DNA from: Mongoliitalea lutea
GTDB taxonomy: Bacteria > Bacteroidota > Bacteroidia > Cytophagales > Cyclobacteriaceae
DNA length: 64,000 nt
Direction: 5' to 3'
Assembly (NCBI RefSeq): GCF_014652135.1
Contig: NZ_BMYF01000015.1
Coordinates: 16,817 to 80,816, forward strand
In this document: one piece after another, positions 43,631-53,555 of the stretch
Position numbering within the stretch: the first letter of the stretch is position 1
How the letters are laid out: each line of letters opens with the position of its first letter
Notes under the pieces: model-generated
What the model was told of the DNA's origin: nothing
Database searches by the model: none
Seen by the model: the letters and a program-made list of their open reading frames with translations, nothing else
Translations under genes and position numbers: made by a program

Positions 43631-44779
43631 ATGAAATTCGGAACAAAAACCATACATGCTGGTGTAGAACCAGATCCAAGTACAGGAGCGATCATGACCC
43701 CAATCTTTCAAACGTCCACTTATGTGCAACGTTCTCCGGGAGATCATCAGGGCTATGAATACTCCAGAACACATAATCCTACCCGTACAGCTTTACAGAA
43801 TAATCTCGCAGCCTTGGAAAATGGCAAATATGGCCTTTGTTTTTCCTCAGGTTTGGGAGCAATTGATGCGATTATCAAATTGCTGAACCCAGGCGATGAG
43901 GTAATCTCCACGAATGATTTGTACGGTGGGTCTTACCGCATTTTCACCAAGGTTTTCCAGCGCTATGGAATAAAATTCCATTTTGTATCCATGGAAGACC
44001 CTGCTTCTATTGAGGCATCCATCAATGAAAATACCAAGCTGATTTGGGCAGAGACCCCTACTAATCCTATGATGAATATTGTAGATATCAGCAAGATTGC
44101 AGCGGTAGCCAAAAAACATGGAGTCTTGTTAGCGGTGGACAATACCTTTGCTACTCCTTTTTTACAGAATCCCTTGGATTTAGGTGCCGATATCGTCATG
44201 CATTCGGTTACCAAGTATTTAGCAGGCCATTCGGATGTGGTCATGGGTGCGATCATTGTCAATGACGATGATTTAGCAGAGCGATTGGCATTTATTCAAA
44301 ATGCATGTGGCGCTACTCCAGGACCTCAGGACTGCTTTTTGGTGCTGAGAGGTATCAAGACCTTGCATATCCGGATGGAACGTCATTGTCAAAACGGAAA
44401 GACCATTGCGGCTTTTTTACGAACACATCCTATGGTAGATAAAGTGTATTGGCCAGGATTTGAAGATCATCCCAATCATCAGGTGGCTAAAACACAGATG
44501 AGGGATTTTGGAGGGATGATTTCTTTCACCATTAAAGGTAACCGCATAGAAGATGCTAATAAAGTATTAGAGAACCTTCATTATTTTGCATTAGCAGAGT
44601 CATTAGGCGGAGTAGAATCTTTATGTGGTCACCCTGCGACGATGACGCATGCTTCTATCCCTAAAGAAGAGCGGGAAAAAGTTGGCTTGGTTGATTCCTT
44701 GATTCGTCTTAGTGTGGGAATAGAGGACGCGGACGATTTGAAAGAAGATTTAAAGCAGGCACTCGCAAAGATTGGCTAA
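43631..44779 (+). CDS. Cystathionine gamma-synthase / gamma-lyase family enzyme
   Basis: A 382-residue PLP enzyme of the Cys/Met metabolism family. Seen: the TPIFQTSTYVQ start, YEYSRTHNPTRTALQ, ENGKYGLCFSSGLGAI, the PLP-binding strand ADIVMHSVTKYLAGHSDVVMG with the Schiff-base Lys in SVTKY, and AESLGGVESLCGHPATMTHAS. These features fit both gamma-synthase (MetB) and gamma-lyase activities, which cannot be told apart by eye. It is divergent from the TVP38 gene with a 69-bp spacer, and no SAM riboswitch fold is seen in that short leader. Its terminator lies inside the 3' end of the convergent next gene. Confidence 0.9.
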   Translation: MKFGTKTIHAGVEPDPSTGAIMTPIFQTSTYVQRSPGDHQGYEYSRTHNPTRTALQNNLAALENGKYGLCFSSGLGAIDAIIKLLNPGDEVISTNDLYGGSYRIFTKVFQRYGIKFHFVSMEDPASIEASINENTKLIWAETPTNPMMNIVDISKIAAVAKKHGVLLAVDNTFATPFLQNPLDLGADIVMHSVTKYLAGHSDVVMGAIIVNDDDLAERLAFIQNACGATPGPQDCFLVLRGIKTLHIRMERHCQNGKTIAAFLRTHPMVDKVYWPGFEDHPNHQVAKTQMRDFGGMISFTIKGNRIEDANKVLENLHYFALAESLGGVESLCGHPATMTHASIPKEEREKVGLVDSLIRLSVGIEDADDLKEDLKQALAKIG

Positions 44780-44781
44780 GT

Positions 44782-45615
44782 TTAGCGGATAATGTTATTA
44801 AACAAAAACCTACACTCCTTCTCTACCTGAAGTGTGTAGGTTTTTTTGTTTTCCTTTAGTTTTGAAAGCAGGTCTAAATATTTTTTGGAAACATTCTCCT
44901 TATCGGAAAGATAGCTGATCATGTGTTGCATCAGCAAATGATTTTCATACCAGTCCAGGAGGTTCTTCTGAAAAGTGGTCAAGTATACGTGGACAGCAGA
45001 AACAAATATTGGATTGAAACCAATTTCAATTCGTATATTTTCCAAGGCCGTAATAACACGCACACCTTCGTAAATATCTTTGATGCCTTTGTATTCTAGC
45101 TTGTGTTTGTTTTCCAAATTGAAAAACTCCAACTCTTCCTCAATGATTTTGGTCGTAGCAGTGTTGATGGCCAATGGCTTGATGCCATGACTATACTTGT
45201 AAGCCTCCTCGTATAGATCTTCCCAAATTTTCAAAGGAGCACCCACAATCATATCGTAGACCTCCGTGTAAAGTCTATTTTTTTCAGAAAGTAAGAATTT
45301 TTCGTAGGAATTGAAGGTTTCACCAGTGCTTACTTTGTAAATCTCCAACTGAGCAAGAATAATCCGGATATGCTTGACCTTCTTTAGGCCTTTGAATATT
45401 CCTTTGAAAGGAGAAAAAACCTGAAACTTCAACTGATCTTCTTTGAAGTGAATCTTGGCTAAAAGGTCCACATAGATTTCCAAAAAAATGAGTTTTTGCT
45501 CCAATTCTACAGCTTTCTTTCCTCTGAATTGCTTGCTTAGTGCATTGAACAGCGATTTTCCTTCATGAAACTGCTGATGAAAAGGCTGAAACAGCGGGGA
45601 GAGTTTACCTTGCAT
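44782..45615 (-). CDS. Conserved alpha-helical protein of unknown function
   Basis: A 277-residue cytoplasmic protein with no product I recognise. It is highly charged and almost entirely helical (e.g. GKKAVELEQKLIFLEIYVDLLAK, KGLKKVKHIRIILAQLEIYK), with scattered Lys and His residues that loosely recall CHAD-type phosphate-binding bundles, but the defining His pattern is not clear. It is the last gene of the tamB-photolyase-Smr operon, 3 bp after the Smr gene, so it is co-expressed with them. The metB-like gene's terminator hairpin overlaps its 3' codons. Confidence 0.65.
   Translation of the reverse strand: MQGKLSPLFQPFHQQFHEGKSLFNALSKQFRGKKAVELEQKLIFLEIYVDLLAKIHFKEDQLKFQVFSPFKGIFKGLKKVKHIRIILAQLEIYKVSTGETFNSYEKFLLSEKNRLYTEVYDMIVGAPLKIWEDLYEEAYKYSHGIKPLAINTATTKIIEEELEFFNLENKHKLEYKGIKDIYEGVRVITALENIRIEIGFNPIFVSAVHVYLTTFQKNLLDWYENHLLMQHMISYLSDKENVSKKYLDLLSKLKENKKTYTLQVEKECRFLFNNIIR
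44806..44847 (+). terminator. Terminator of the cystathionine enzyme gene
   Basis: AAACCTACAC (44806-44815) pairs with GTGTAGGTTT (44834-44843) apart from bases in an 18-nt loop, ending in seven T. It lies within the coding end of the convergent unknown gene. Confidence 0.7.
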
Positions 45616-45618
45616 GGC

Positions 45619-46563
45619 TTATGAAATTCTGACTAAGGTTGCCCCATATCCAAATGGGCTTTTTTGTGTGTCCTTAAAGTACTTAATATTTGGCAATTGA
45701 CTCAAATATCTGTGAATTTCTTTTCGAAGAACGCCATTTCCTATCCCATGAATAAAAGATATTTCATCCATCCCCCCTGCAATTGCATAGTTTAGATTCT
45801 TTTCAAATACCTCGAGTTGCAGTTTTAGCATCTCGGAATTGCTCATCAGGTCATAATCTTTGGTGAGTTTTTCAATATGCAAGTCCACTTCTTTCGGAGG
45901 TCTGGGGAAAGAAGGGGCTGCTTTAGGTTGAATTGTTTGCAATTCCTGATTCAAAGATTGAATATCCAGCGGTTTTGCTTGTTCGGTAACATTGAATACA
46001 TAACCGGTTTTATTTAGGACTGGAGCCACCCCTTTGCTTTTGAAAAAGGCAGATGCTTTGAATTTGTAGGTTTTGGAAACGATTGGTTCGGTTTTCTCAA
46101 TCTTTTTATTGATTGTAATCAGCTGAACCATCAGATTTGGCCATTCTTCAAAGTCCCGAATATTTTTTTCAGTGATTTTATGAGACTTGGATGGTAGAAG
46201 CGTGTCTGCTACGATTGTCTGAGAATTGCTCCCAAATACTTCGGAAACTACTACTAAATAACTCTTTGAGGAATTATTTGAAATATAAACCGCGTGTGCT
46301 TGGTCATTGAGTGGGATGTAGCTCAAAAACACCCCAGAATCCTTACTACTGACGGCTTGTTGCTTTTCAGAAATTACAGGGATCTCTGCTTCTTTTTCAC
46401 CAAAAAGGATCCTCTCAGATGCAGAAATTACCACTACCTCATTTTTGAGTGCGGGGATTCTAAACCCATCTTCAATTTCTATTTCTACTTTAGAACCCGA
46501 AATTTTGGTTATTACCCCTTCTTCGTTTCCGTGGAGCAAGCGGACTTTATCGCCTATATTCAT
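45619..46563 (-). CDS. DUF2027-Smr domain protein (MutS2-like Smr)
   Basis: A 314-residue protein with a KOW-like N-terminus (GDKVRLLHGNEEGVITKISGSKVEIEIEDGFRIP), a middle DUF2027 beta-rich domain, a flexible Pro/Gln linker and a C-terminal Smr domain (EVDLHIEKLTKDYDLMSN...EISFIHGIGNGVLRKEIHRYL) with the nicking-motif HGIGNGVLR. Smr domains of MutS2 nick DNA or cleave RNA on stalled ribosomes; the KOW-like front suggests contact with translation or transcription (inference). It overlaps the upstream photolyase gene by 4 bp. Confidence 0.88.
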   Translation of the reverse strand: MNIGDKVRLLHGNEEGVITKISGSKVEIEIEDGFRIPALKNEVVVISASERILFGEKEAEIPVISEKQQAVSSKDSGVFLSYIPLNDQAHAVYISNNSSKSYLVVVSEVFGSNSQTIVADTLLPSKSHKITEKNIRDFEEWPNLMVQLITINKKIEKTEPIVSKTYKFKASAFFKSKGVAPVLNKTGYVFNVTEQAKPLDIQSLNQELQTIQPKAAPSFPRPPKEVDLHIEKLTKDYDLMSNSEMLKLQLEVFEKNLNYAIAGGMDEISFIHGIGNGVLRKEIHRYLSQLPNIKYFKDTQKSPFGYGATLVRIS

Positions 46564-47876
46564 GAATTTAATGCCTCTTTGTATGTGCTGATTGCCCGTT
46601 CACGAGCAAATTTATGATCAACCATGGGTTTTGGATATGCTGATGTTCCATATTCAGGAACCCATTTTTTGATGTATTTAAGTTCTTTGTCAAACTTCTC
46701 CGTTTGGGAGTCCGGATTAAATACCCGGAAGTAAGGCTGTGCATCGGTTCCTGTGCCAGCTGCCCATTGCCAGCCCCCATTGTTGGAAGAAAGCTCGAAA
46801 TCTAAGAGTTTTTTTGCAAAATATGCTTCTCCCCATCTCCAATCAATCAACAAATGCTTGGTAAGGAAGCTGGCTACGATCATTCTGACACGATTATGCA
46901 TGTATCCGGTAGCGTTTAATTCGCGCATACCTGCATCCACGATCGGAAAGCCTGTTTTTCCATCACACCATTTTTGGAAATCCTCTTCACTGTTTCTCCA
47001 AGGAATTTCATCATAGGCTGGCTTAAATGCTTTATCCACCACCTGTGGGTTATGGTACAAAATCATCATGTAAAACTCTCTCCAGATCAATTCATTGAGA
47101 TAGGTAGCGTTCAACTTACTGGCCTCTAAAGCTAATTTCCGCACAGAAATGGTTCCAAAGCGAAGGTGAATTCCCAATCGAGTGGTCCCATTGATCGCGG
47201 GAAAATTTCTGACCTGATCATATTTTTGGATCAAAGCCTGATTGATTTCCAAGGGGGGAATTTGAATAGAGCTAGCCTGGAAGCCCATATCTTCCAAACT
47301 TGGAATAGAAATAGCGTCAGTTTGAAAAAAAGTATTATTTGAAGGATTCAAGGATACTAATTGAATGGTGGCTTTTTGGAATTTATCCAACCACACCCTG
47401 CTGTAAGGGGTAAATACTTTGTAGAAATCACCACTTCCATTGACGATTTCCTCTTTTTCAAAGATTACTTGGTCTTTGAAATCCAAGAATTGTATGCCTT
47501 TTGTGTCCAATAGGTTTTTGACTTCCAAATCTCTACTGATGCCGTAGGGCTCATAATCCCGATTGGTATAGACATTCAGGATGTCATACTTTTCCATCAA
47601 TTCTTGATAGACTTCCAAAGGCTTCCCGTATTTGACTAAAATTGAACTGCCGAATGCAGCCAATTCTTGAGATAGTCTTTGGATTTGTTGGTGAATAAAA
47701 GTAACCCTCGCATCAGTTTTATCTTCCAAATCGTCTAGGATTTCCCGATCAAAAATAAATAAAGGCAATACATTTTTTTCTTGGGTATAGGCATGATATA
47801 AGCCTCGGTTGTCTTCTAATCTAAGGTCTCTTCTAAACCAGAATATACTTACTTTTTCCATGATAGCTATTTTCAT
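46560..47876 (-). CDS. phrB: Deoxyribodipyrimidine photolyase (class I, cryptochrome/photolyase family)
   Basis: A 438-residue light-driven DNA repair enzyme. The N-terminal antenna domain starts KVSIFWFRRDLRLEDNRGL. The FAD-binding C-terminal half has NGTTRLGIHLRFGTISVRKL, LNELIWREFYMMILYHNP, WCDGKTGFPIVDAGMRELNATGYMHNRVRM and SSNNGGWQWAAGTGTDAQPYFRVFNP, the typical photolyase core. ATG 47876 gives MKIAIMEK and forms an ATGA overlap with tamB; ATG 47861 is an alternative. Operon position between tamB and Smr is unusual for a repair gene but does not change its function. Confidence 0.92.
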   Translation of the reverse strand: MKIAIMEKVSIFWFRRDLRLEDNRGLYHAYTQEKNVLPLFIFDREILDDLEDKTDARVTFIHQQIQRLSQELAAFGSSILVKYGKPLEVYQELMEKYDILNVYTNRDYEPYGISRDLEVKNLLDTKGIQFLDFKDQVIFEKEEIVNGSGDFYKVFTPYSRVWLDKFQKATIQLVSLNPSNNTFFQTDAISIPSLEDMGFQASSIQIPPLEINQALIQKYDQVRNFPAINGTTRLGIHLRFGTISVRKLALEASKLNATYLNELIWREFYMMILYHNPQVVDKAFKPAYDEIPWRNSEEDFQKWCDGKTGFPIVDAGMRELNATGYMHNRVRMIVASFLTKHLLIDWRWGEAYFAKKLLDFELSSNNGGWQWAAGTGTDAQPYFRVFNPDSQTEKFDKELKYIKKWVPEYGTSAYPKPMVDHKFARERAISTYKEALNS

Positions 47877-50800
47877 TGTAGAAGATGATAGCTTCCAAAA
47901 ATGTTTGCATGATCATCTTCTTTTCTGTAGAAATTTGAGCGAGATGTGCTCTTTTTTTCAGATTCTTGAAGTTTTTTCTCTAGGTTTTCTAATGGAATCT
48001 CGGTCCATCCTTCTCGGTATTCCTCTCTTAGAAAATCGTCAGAATCATTGATCAAGTCAAAGGATGTTCTTCTATTTCTGATGCGATTGATCAGTTCTGA
48101 GAATGAGTTGAAGGAAAGATTCTGAGATAAGGAAACACCATAAGTGGCTACATTTCTCGCCAATGAAAGAGAGGTAAAGGTATTGAAATTGTTTCGGTTA
48201 TAGATCCGCATACGGTAGCGTCCATCTTCTGTAAGTAAGTATTCCGCTTGCCAATCGCCTGCAATGCTATTTAAGTCAGCATTGCCCTGTAAATCTGTAA
48301 ATCCACCGTCACGGGTCACCCGAAGTCTACCGTCAAGGAAGGTGTAGGCTACACGTAGCTGGAAAGTTTCCAAAGCGCTCTGATCCAAATTTGCCAAATC
48401 AATATCCACTTCCAGGTTTTGATCTACCTGTGCGATAAAAGAGTTGAGTTGGGAAGAAAGTAATTGGCTTAAATTGGAAGTAGCAATGTTGGAAACACCG
48501 GAGAATTGTCCTTCTGGAGAGAGTGAACGCATCATGATGACAGAGAAAACCTGCCTGTTTTTCTCTTGCTCATCATTGGCAATACGGTTTTGGAATGCTG
48601 AGATATAGGTTTGCACATTTCCCTCTGAGGGGAATTGCCCAAAGTCAAAATTGAAGGTGATCTCAGGGGATAGTAAATTCCCTTGCAAATCCATTAGCAC
48701 ACGTAGCGGCCATCTTCTGCGCATTTGTGGATCGTCGATGGTCGCATTTGGGTTGTTTTGGAGATTTTGTAAGGAGACAGATTCCTGATAATAGGCTTTG
48801 ATGTCCATGATTCCCTCAAATGGATCTCCAAACCAGGAAATTCTACCACCAGGCTGTACAATGAACTCCTTATTGATAATATTATAGAGTGAGAAGTTGT
48901 AGCGTGCTTCCGTTATTTCATAATTCCCATTCATGGAGAAATTTCCTTGGGTATCGATGTTCAATGTCAAGACCCCTCTTCCTCGGCCTTGGATACTTTC
49001 CCCTGTTCTTGGGTCAATGGATATTTCAGCATAAGCATCCGGGGTAAGGTCTAAGACAAAATTCATCCGGACATTATTAATTGCCAGCTTTTCGATGCTG
49101 TCTTCGAAGGATGCGGCAACCTTACTGGAATCCCGAACATTGATAATGGTGATAAAATCTTCTTGGGCTTGGGTAGATGAAGTTCCAAAAGGAATAAATA
49201 TTCTCGTATTAGGTTGAGAGGTGGCTCTCGCCACGATATCCAAGTTGTTGGCAGCACCAAATATCTCCAAGGTTCCTGTTGCATAGGCGGTTCCATAAAA
49301 CAGATCATTGTCACGGATGCTGGTATTTAACACTTGGAAGTTTTCAAGATTGGAACGGATATCTAGAATGAAATCAGAAAAATAATCATGAGAAATGCCG
49401 CCTCTCATCCGGGCACGATTTCCATTGACATCTTGAATGACAAGCTCACGAAAGCTGATTTCATTTAAGGTGGAAAGTAGATTACCATCAATGGTATAGT
49501 AAGTATTCAGGTAATTGATAAGCAGTTTTCCTTCATTTACTCTTCCTGTTCCATTGATTACCGGAAAGTTCAGAGAGCCTTCAATACTAAAGTCCCCGGT
49601 GACTGTACCATCAATTTGAGTGATATAATCTGATAGGAATGGTTCGATAATTGATAGATTTGCATCTTTTAAGCTCGCATTCAATCCTATGTTTTGTTCT
49701 TCCTCATTGTTTCCTAGGTAGCCTTTGATTTCAATTACTTTTTGACCGTTTCGGATATTTTCAATCTCCAAATTGATATTGTTCTCGGCAGAATAGGTGG
49801 AAGCTAAGATATCTCCGATCAAAAAATTATTGATTAACATCTCATCTATCCGAAGCTCACCTAAGACCAGCAAGGATTGATAAAAATTACTCAGGGCAAA
49901 CTGTCCATTGGCAATTCCCTGAAAGTCTTTGGTGCTCAGTGTATTGAAAAAGTCCAGATTCAATTGATTAATCTCCAGACCTAACACAGCTTCAGGATTA
50001 GAAGCGGATATCTGACCTGCCAGGGAAATGAATTGTGCTTGGTTAAAAAGTTTCAGGTTATCTACCAAGATGTTGTTTCCAGTGATGAAAATTTGATTGT
50101 TGGGATCAAATCTCCAGATTTTATCAAGAATTTTCAGTTCGGATGGGGAAAATATTATCTCTGTATGATCAGGGAAGATGGTGATTTCATTATCGACTCG
50201 GATGTAACTTCCTGACTGCAATTGGTCTTGGCTGTAGGACAGACCCACCTGATTTTCATCCCAGATAGCCTCGATTGCTAAATTGTCAAAGGTTAATCCC
50301 GATCGTAGCTGTTGGGTTTTGGAATAAATGTAAAAAGAAGCCAATACATCAGATGAATTTACCAGTTTGGAAGTATTGAAGTCGATATTATTGTTGAAAA
50401 AGAAATTTTCCTGGTAGTAAATTGAATCAATGCTGGAGAAGAAATTCAGGATGGTATTGTCAGGTGTTTGATAGAATGCGCCTTCTATCAAGGTATTTTT
50501 AGAAATCGAAATCCGGGGTTCCACCAAGTTGATAATGGGATTGATATCGATGAAATTAAGGTTGATGTCAATATTGTAAGGGTCTATTTCCTTTTTGTTT
50601 TGAAATTCAATTTTATCAGTAGCGTTAGTCAGGATGGCCAAATATTCTGAGCTTAGATCTTGTACATCTTCTATGAGTTGCGCTACCTTGAAGTTGCCAT
50701 TGATACTAGCTACAAGCAAGTCTGAATTAAGGGAAATTAATCGGGAGGATTCTGTGAAAAGGGATTGGAAAAAGAAATTGTCGATGTAAAGGTTTCTCCC

Positions 50801-52534
50801 TTCATAGCTGAGGTTAACATTTTTGAAGCGGGCGATTCCTTCAATATCATCCAAGGTAATCCCCTTAGTATCCATTTCTATTTCTCCACTGACAAATGTT
50901 TCCCTATCCACAAAATTTAACTCCTTCAGAAAGGCCGTATCTATTTTTACCTGTAGTTGAATGGAATCTTTTTGCTGTCGTAGATCTAGAACCCCATCAA
51001 AAGAGGCCTTGAGATTTGGGTCGTTGACTTTGAGATTTCCTTTGAACAAATCACGACCGTAGGTTGCCGCAGTTTGAATATTGACGTAGTTATACCCATT
51101 AATTCCTGCGCTACGGATGTCGGCATCTACTTCCAACAAGGTATTGGCAAGCGTCAGTCCTTTACCCTTGATATTTCCTGTAAGATTTACTTTTTGAAAC
51201 CGTTCCCGGTCTTCCAAAAGAATCCCCATATCCAGGTTTCTGAGTTCCACACGGCCATTGTAGGTGGGCTCGTTGTTGACTTTTCTGTAGTTTAAGCGGC
51301 CAATGAGTGTTCCGATTGCTGTACGGAAATTCCCATTTGCCGTAAAAAAGTCCAAGTATCCAGAAAAGTCAGTGTCAAATCTAATATCCCGAAATTTATT
51401 TAACTCTTGCCTACTTTCCTCACTGATATAGGGCGCAAGGTCTGCACTGTTTAGGATAGAGTTCATCAGGGACATTTTAAAAAATGTTTGATCTAGATAA
51501 GGCAGACCATCAATATCAAACTTTCCAAAGAGTGCGCTTCGTTGCCCAAATCTAATGAGAAGCTGCTCGGAGAAAAGTTTCTCTACGGTACCTCCGATTT
51601 CTCCGCTTAAGGTAATTTTGTCATCAAACTCAGGTAGGGTAGGTGCAAAGATCCGTAAATCACGCAAATGCAAAATCGTCTCGTCCAAGCGTGCAGTTAA
51701 GCTTACTTCTTGGTTGAAATTAGATAAAGCATCTAGGGACTCGTAGGAAAAAAGAAGGTATTCTTTAATTTCAGTTTGATTGGAACGGAGGTACAGTCCA
51801 TCGAATTCCATAAAAGTAGGCGTATAAGTGAAAATAGTCTTGAGTTGCTGAAACTCCAAACCAGAATTGGCCTCTACGCCTCTTAAATAGTTGAGTTTGA
51901 AACCAATTTCTGGGCCTTTACTGTAAAAATTATCTGCATCAGCAATCAAGTTTCTGAAGTTAAGGTTGTTGTGATCAAAACCATCCGTGACAGGCGTTGC
52001 TCCATAATTAAGGATATCCACAGAGGTGTTTTTGAAATTAATGTTGGTGATGGTGAATTTCACAGGTTCCTTTTCAGGGTCTCTTGGGGTACCTGGAAAA
52101 AGGTCGTTGATTCGTGCAATAAATTCAGAGATGTTGAGGTAAGATTCCTGTGGATGGAACAATAAACGAACATTTCCTTCTTCCATTTTTATTTGATCCA
52201 CAGCTGGATTTTTACGGTCAAACAATCCCTTGATAGAAAAATCAATGTAAACCTCCCTCAAGTCCACCATCAAACTGTCGTGATGGTCAAGAATACGGAC
52301 TTCTTCCAAGCTTACGGCATCCCACCAGCGGATTTTTACCCGATCGATACTGGTTTCAAAGCCTGTCCTTTCACTCAAATAATTGGTTAGTACCGTTGAA
52401 AGTCTCGTTTGAATTGCTGGAATTTGTAAAAGTCCGGCAATGAGAATTAACAGTAATACAAGAAAGACCGTTAGCCTTGTCAGTAGCTTCAAGGCTTTCC
52501 ATAAAAATTCCGTAACTTTCCGCTTCTTTTCCAA
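47873..52534 (-). CDS. tamB: TamB-like translocation/assembly module protein, TTG start
   Basis: A 1553-residue envelope protein. One N-terminal membrane helix (LLTRLTVFLVLLLILIAGLLQI) is followed by a very long, repetitive beta-helix-like periplasmic part (AsmA/TamB style: SLEEVRILDHHDSLMVDLREVYIDFSIKGLFDRK) and a C-terminal DUF490 domain (MRRRWPLRVLMDLQGNLLSPEITFNFDFG... SLSLARNVATYGVSLSQNLSF). TamB bridges inner and outer membranes and takes part in phospholipid transport or BAM/TamA-linked assembly. No tamA is adjacent. The start is a TTG at 52534, only 13 bp from the divergent tsaD ATG, so a later start is possible. It is the first gene of a four-gene operon. Confidence 0.9.
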   Translation of the reverse strand: MEKKRKVTEFLWKALKLLTRLTVFLVLLLILIAGLLQIPAIQTRLSTVLTNYLSERTGFETSIDRVKIRWWDAVSLEEVRILDHHDSLMVDLREVYIDFSIKGLFDRKNPAVDQIKMEEGNVRLLFHPQESYLNISEFIARINDLFPGTPRDPEKEPVKFTITNINFKNTSVDILNYGATPVTDGFDHNNLNFRNLIADADNFYSKGPEIGFKLNYLRGVEANSGLEFQQLKTIFTYTPTFMEFDGLYLRSNQTEIKEYLLFSYESLDALSNFNQEVSLTARLDETILHLRDLRIFAPTLPEFDDKITLSGEIGGTVEKLFSEQLLIRFGQRSALFGKFDIDGLPYLDQTFFKMSLMNSILNSADLAPYISEESRQELNKFRDIRFDTDFSGYLDFFTANGNFRTAIGTLIGRLNYRKVNNEPTYNGRVELRNLDMGILLEDRERFQKVNLTGNIKGKGLTLANTLLEVDADIRSAGINGYNYVNIQTAATYGRDLFKGNLKVNDPNLKASFDGVLDLRQQKDSIQLQVKIDTAFLKELNFVDRETFVSGEIEMDTKGITLDDIEGIARFKNVNLSYEGRNLYIDNFFFQSLFTESSRLISLNSDLLVASINGNFKVAQLIEDVQDLSSEYLAILTNATDKIEFQNKKEIDPYNIDINLNFIDINPIINLVEPRISISKNTLIEGAFYQTPDNTILNFFSSIDSIYYQENFFFNNNIDFNTSKLVNSSDVLASFYIYSKTQQLRSGLTFDNLAIEAIWDENQVGLSYSQDQLQSGSYIRVDNEITIFPDHTEIIFSPSELKILDKIWRFDPNNQIFITGNNILVDNLKLFNQAQFISLAGQISASNPEAVLGLEINQLNLDFFNTLSTKDFQGIANGQFALSNFYQSLLVLGELRIDEMLINNFLIGDILASTYSAENNINLEIENIRNGQKVIEIKGYLGNNEEEQNIGLNASLKDANLSIIEPFLSDYITQIDGTVTGDFSIEGSLNFPVINGTGRVNEGKLLINYLNTYYTIDGNLLSTLNEISFRELVIQDVNGNRARMRGGISHDYFSDFILDIRSNLENFQVLNTSIRDNDLFYGTAYATGTLEIFGAANNLDIVARATSQPNTRIFIPFGTSSTQAQEDFITIINVRDSSKVAASFEDSIEKLAINNVRMNFVLDLTPDAYAEISIDPRTGESIQGRGRGVLTLNIDTQGNFSMNGNYEITEARYNFSLYNIINKEFIVQPGGRISWFGDPFEGIMDIKAYYQESVSLQNLQNNPNATIDDPQMRRRWPLRVLMDLQGNLLSPEITFNFDFGQFPSEGNVQTYISAFQNRIANDEQEKNRQVFSVIMMRSLSPEGQFSGVSNIATSNLSQLLSSQLNSFIAQVDQNLEVDIDLANLDQSALETFQLRVAYTFLDGRLRVTRDGGFTDLQGNADLNSIAGDWQAEYLLTEDGRYRMRIYNRNNFNTFTSLSLARNVATYGVSLSQNLSFNSFSELINRIRNRRTSFDLINDSDDFLREEYREGWTEIPLENLEKKLQESEKKSTSRSNFYRKEDDHANIFGSYHLLQ

Positions 52535-52547
52535 GGGTCAATCTCAA

Positions 52548-53555
52548 ATGAAAATAACTATTCTCGCCATCGAATCATCCTGTGATGAAACGTCCGCAGC
52601 TATTATTTCTGATGGCAAAGTACTTAATAATATAATCGCAACGCAATCTGTCCATGAAAAATATGGTGGGGTTGTTCCTGAGTTGGCTTCCCGAGCCCAT
52701 CAGCAGCACTTGATTCCTGTCATTCATGAAGCAATAGCATCTTCAGGTATTGCCAAAGAAGAATTATCTGCGATAGCTTTTACGCGAGGTCCAGGGCTAA
52801 TGGGTTCCCTAATGGTGGGGGTGTCATTTGCTAAAGCTATGGCATTTGCCTTGGACATCCCATTGATTGATATCAATCATATGCAAGCGCATATTTTGGC
52901 TCATTTTATTGAAGATCCTAAGCCTAAGTTTCCATTTATTTGTTTGACGGTCAGTGGAGGGCATACGCAATTGGTCTTGGTGAAAGACTACTTGGATATG
53001 GAGGTCATCGGAGAGACAACGGATGATGCAGTTGGAGAAGCCTTTGACAAGACGGCCAAACTTATGGGGTTACCATATCCCGGAGGTCCTTTGATCGATA
53101 AATATGCCAAAGAAGGAAATCCAAAGGCATTCGAATTTCCGGTATCTGATATGCCAGGTTTGAATTTTTCTTTTTCTGGTATCAAAACTGCGGTCCTTTA
53201 TTTCCTAAGAGATCGATTAAAAGAAAACCCTCAGTTTATTGAAGAAAACTTGGCAGATATAGCGGCGTCTGTTCAATACACCTTGATCAAAATGCTGATG
53301 CAAAAGCTTAAAAAAGCAGCCAATCAGTACAAAATCAAGGAAATCGCTATAGCTGGTGGAGTTTCTGCCAACAGCGGTTTGCGGGATGAATTAGCATCCT
53401 TGGCCCAAAAGCATCATTGGAATGTCTACGTGCCAAAATTTGAATACTGTACAGATAATGCGGCTATGATCGCAATGGCTGCGCATTACAAGTATTTGAA
53501 AGGGGAGTTTGTGGGCTTGGATGTAGTGCCGGAGGCGAGGATGAAGATTGGATGA
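52548..53555 (+). CDS. tsaD: tRNA N6-adenosine threonylcarbamoyltransferase TsaD
   Basis: Catalytic subunit that transfers the threonylcarbamoyl group to A37 of ANN-decoding tRNAs. 335 residues from the ATG at 52548, which gives the family-typical ITILAIESSCDETSAAI; upstream in-frame codons (from 52440) encode the antisense of tamB and are rejected. Seen: HMQAHILAHF metal-binding His motif, GGHTQLVLVKDY, GEAFDKTAKLMGLPYPGG, FSFSGIKTAV and AGGVSANSGLR. A -7-like TAACTTTC lies at 52513-52520. The stop codon sits at the left edge of a 14-mer tandem array. Confidence 0.96.
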   Translation: MKITILAIESSCDETSAAIISDGKVLNNIIATQSVHEKYGGVVPELASRAHQQHLIPVIHEAIASSGIAKEELSAIAFTRGPGLMGSLMVGVSFAKAMAFALDIPLIDINHMQAHILAHFIEDPKPKFPFICLTVSGGHTQLVLVKDYLDMEVIGETTDDAVGEAFDKTAKLMGLPYPGGPLIDKYAKEGNPKAFEFPVSDMPGLNFSFSGIKTAVLYFLRDRLKENPQFIEENLADIAASVQYTLIKMLMQKLKKAANQYKIKEIAIAGGVSANSGLRDELASLAQKHHWNVYVPKFEYCTDNAAMIAMAAHYKYLKGEFVGLDVVPEARMKIG

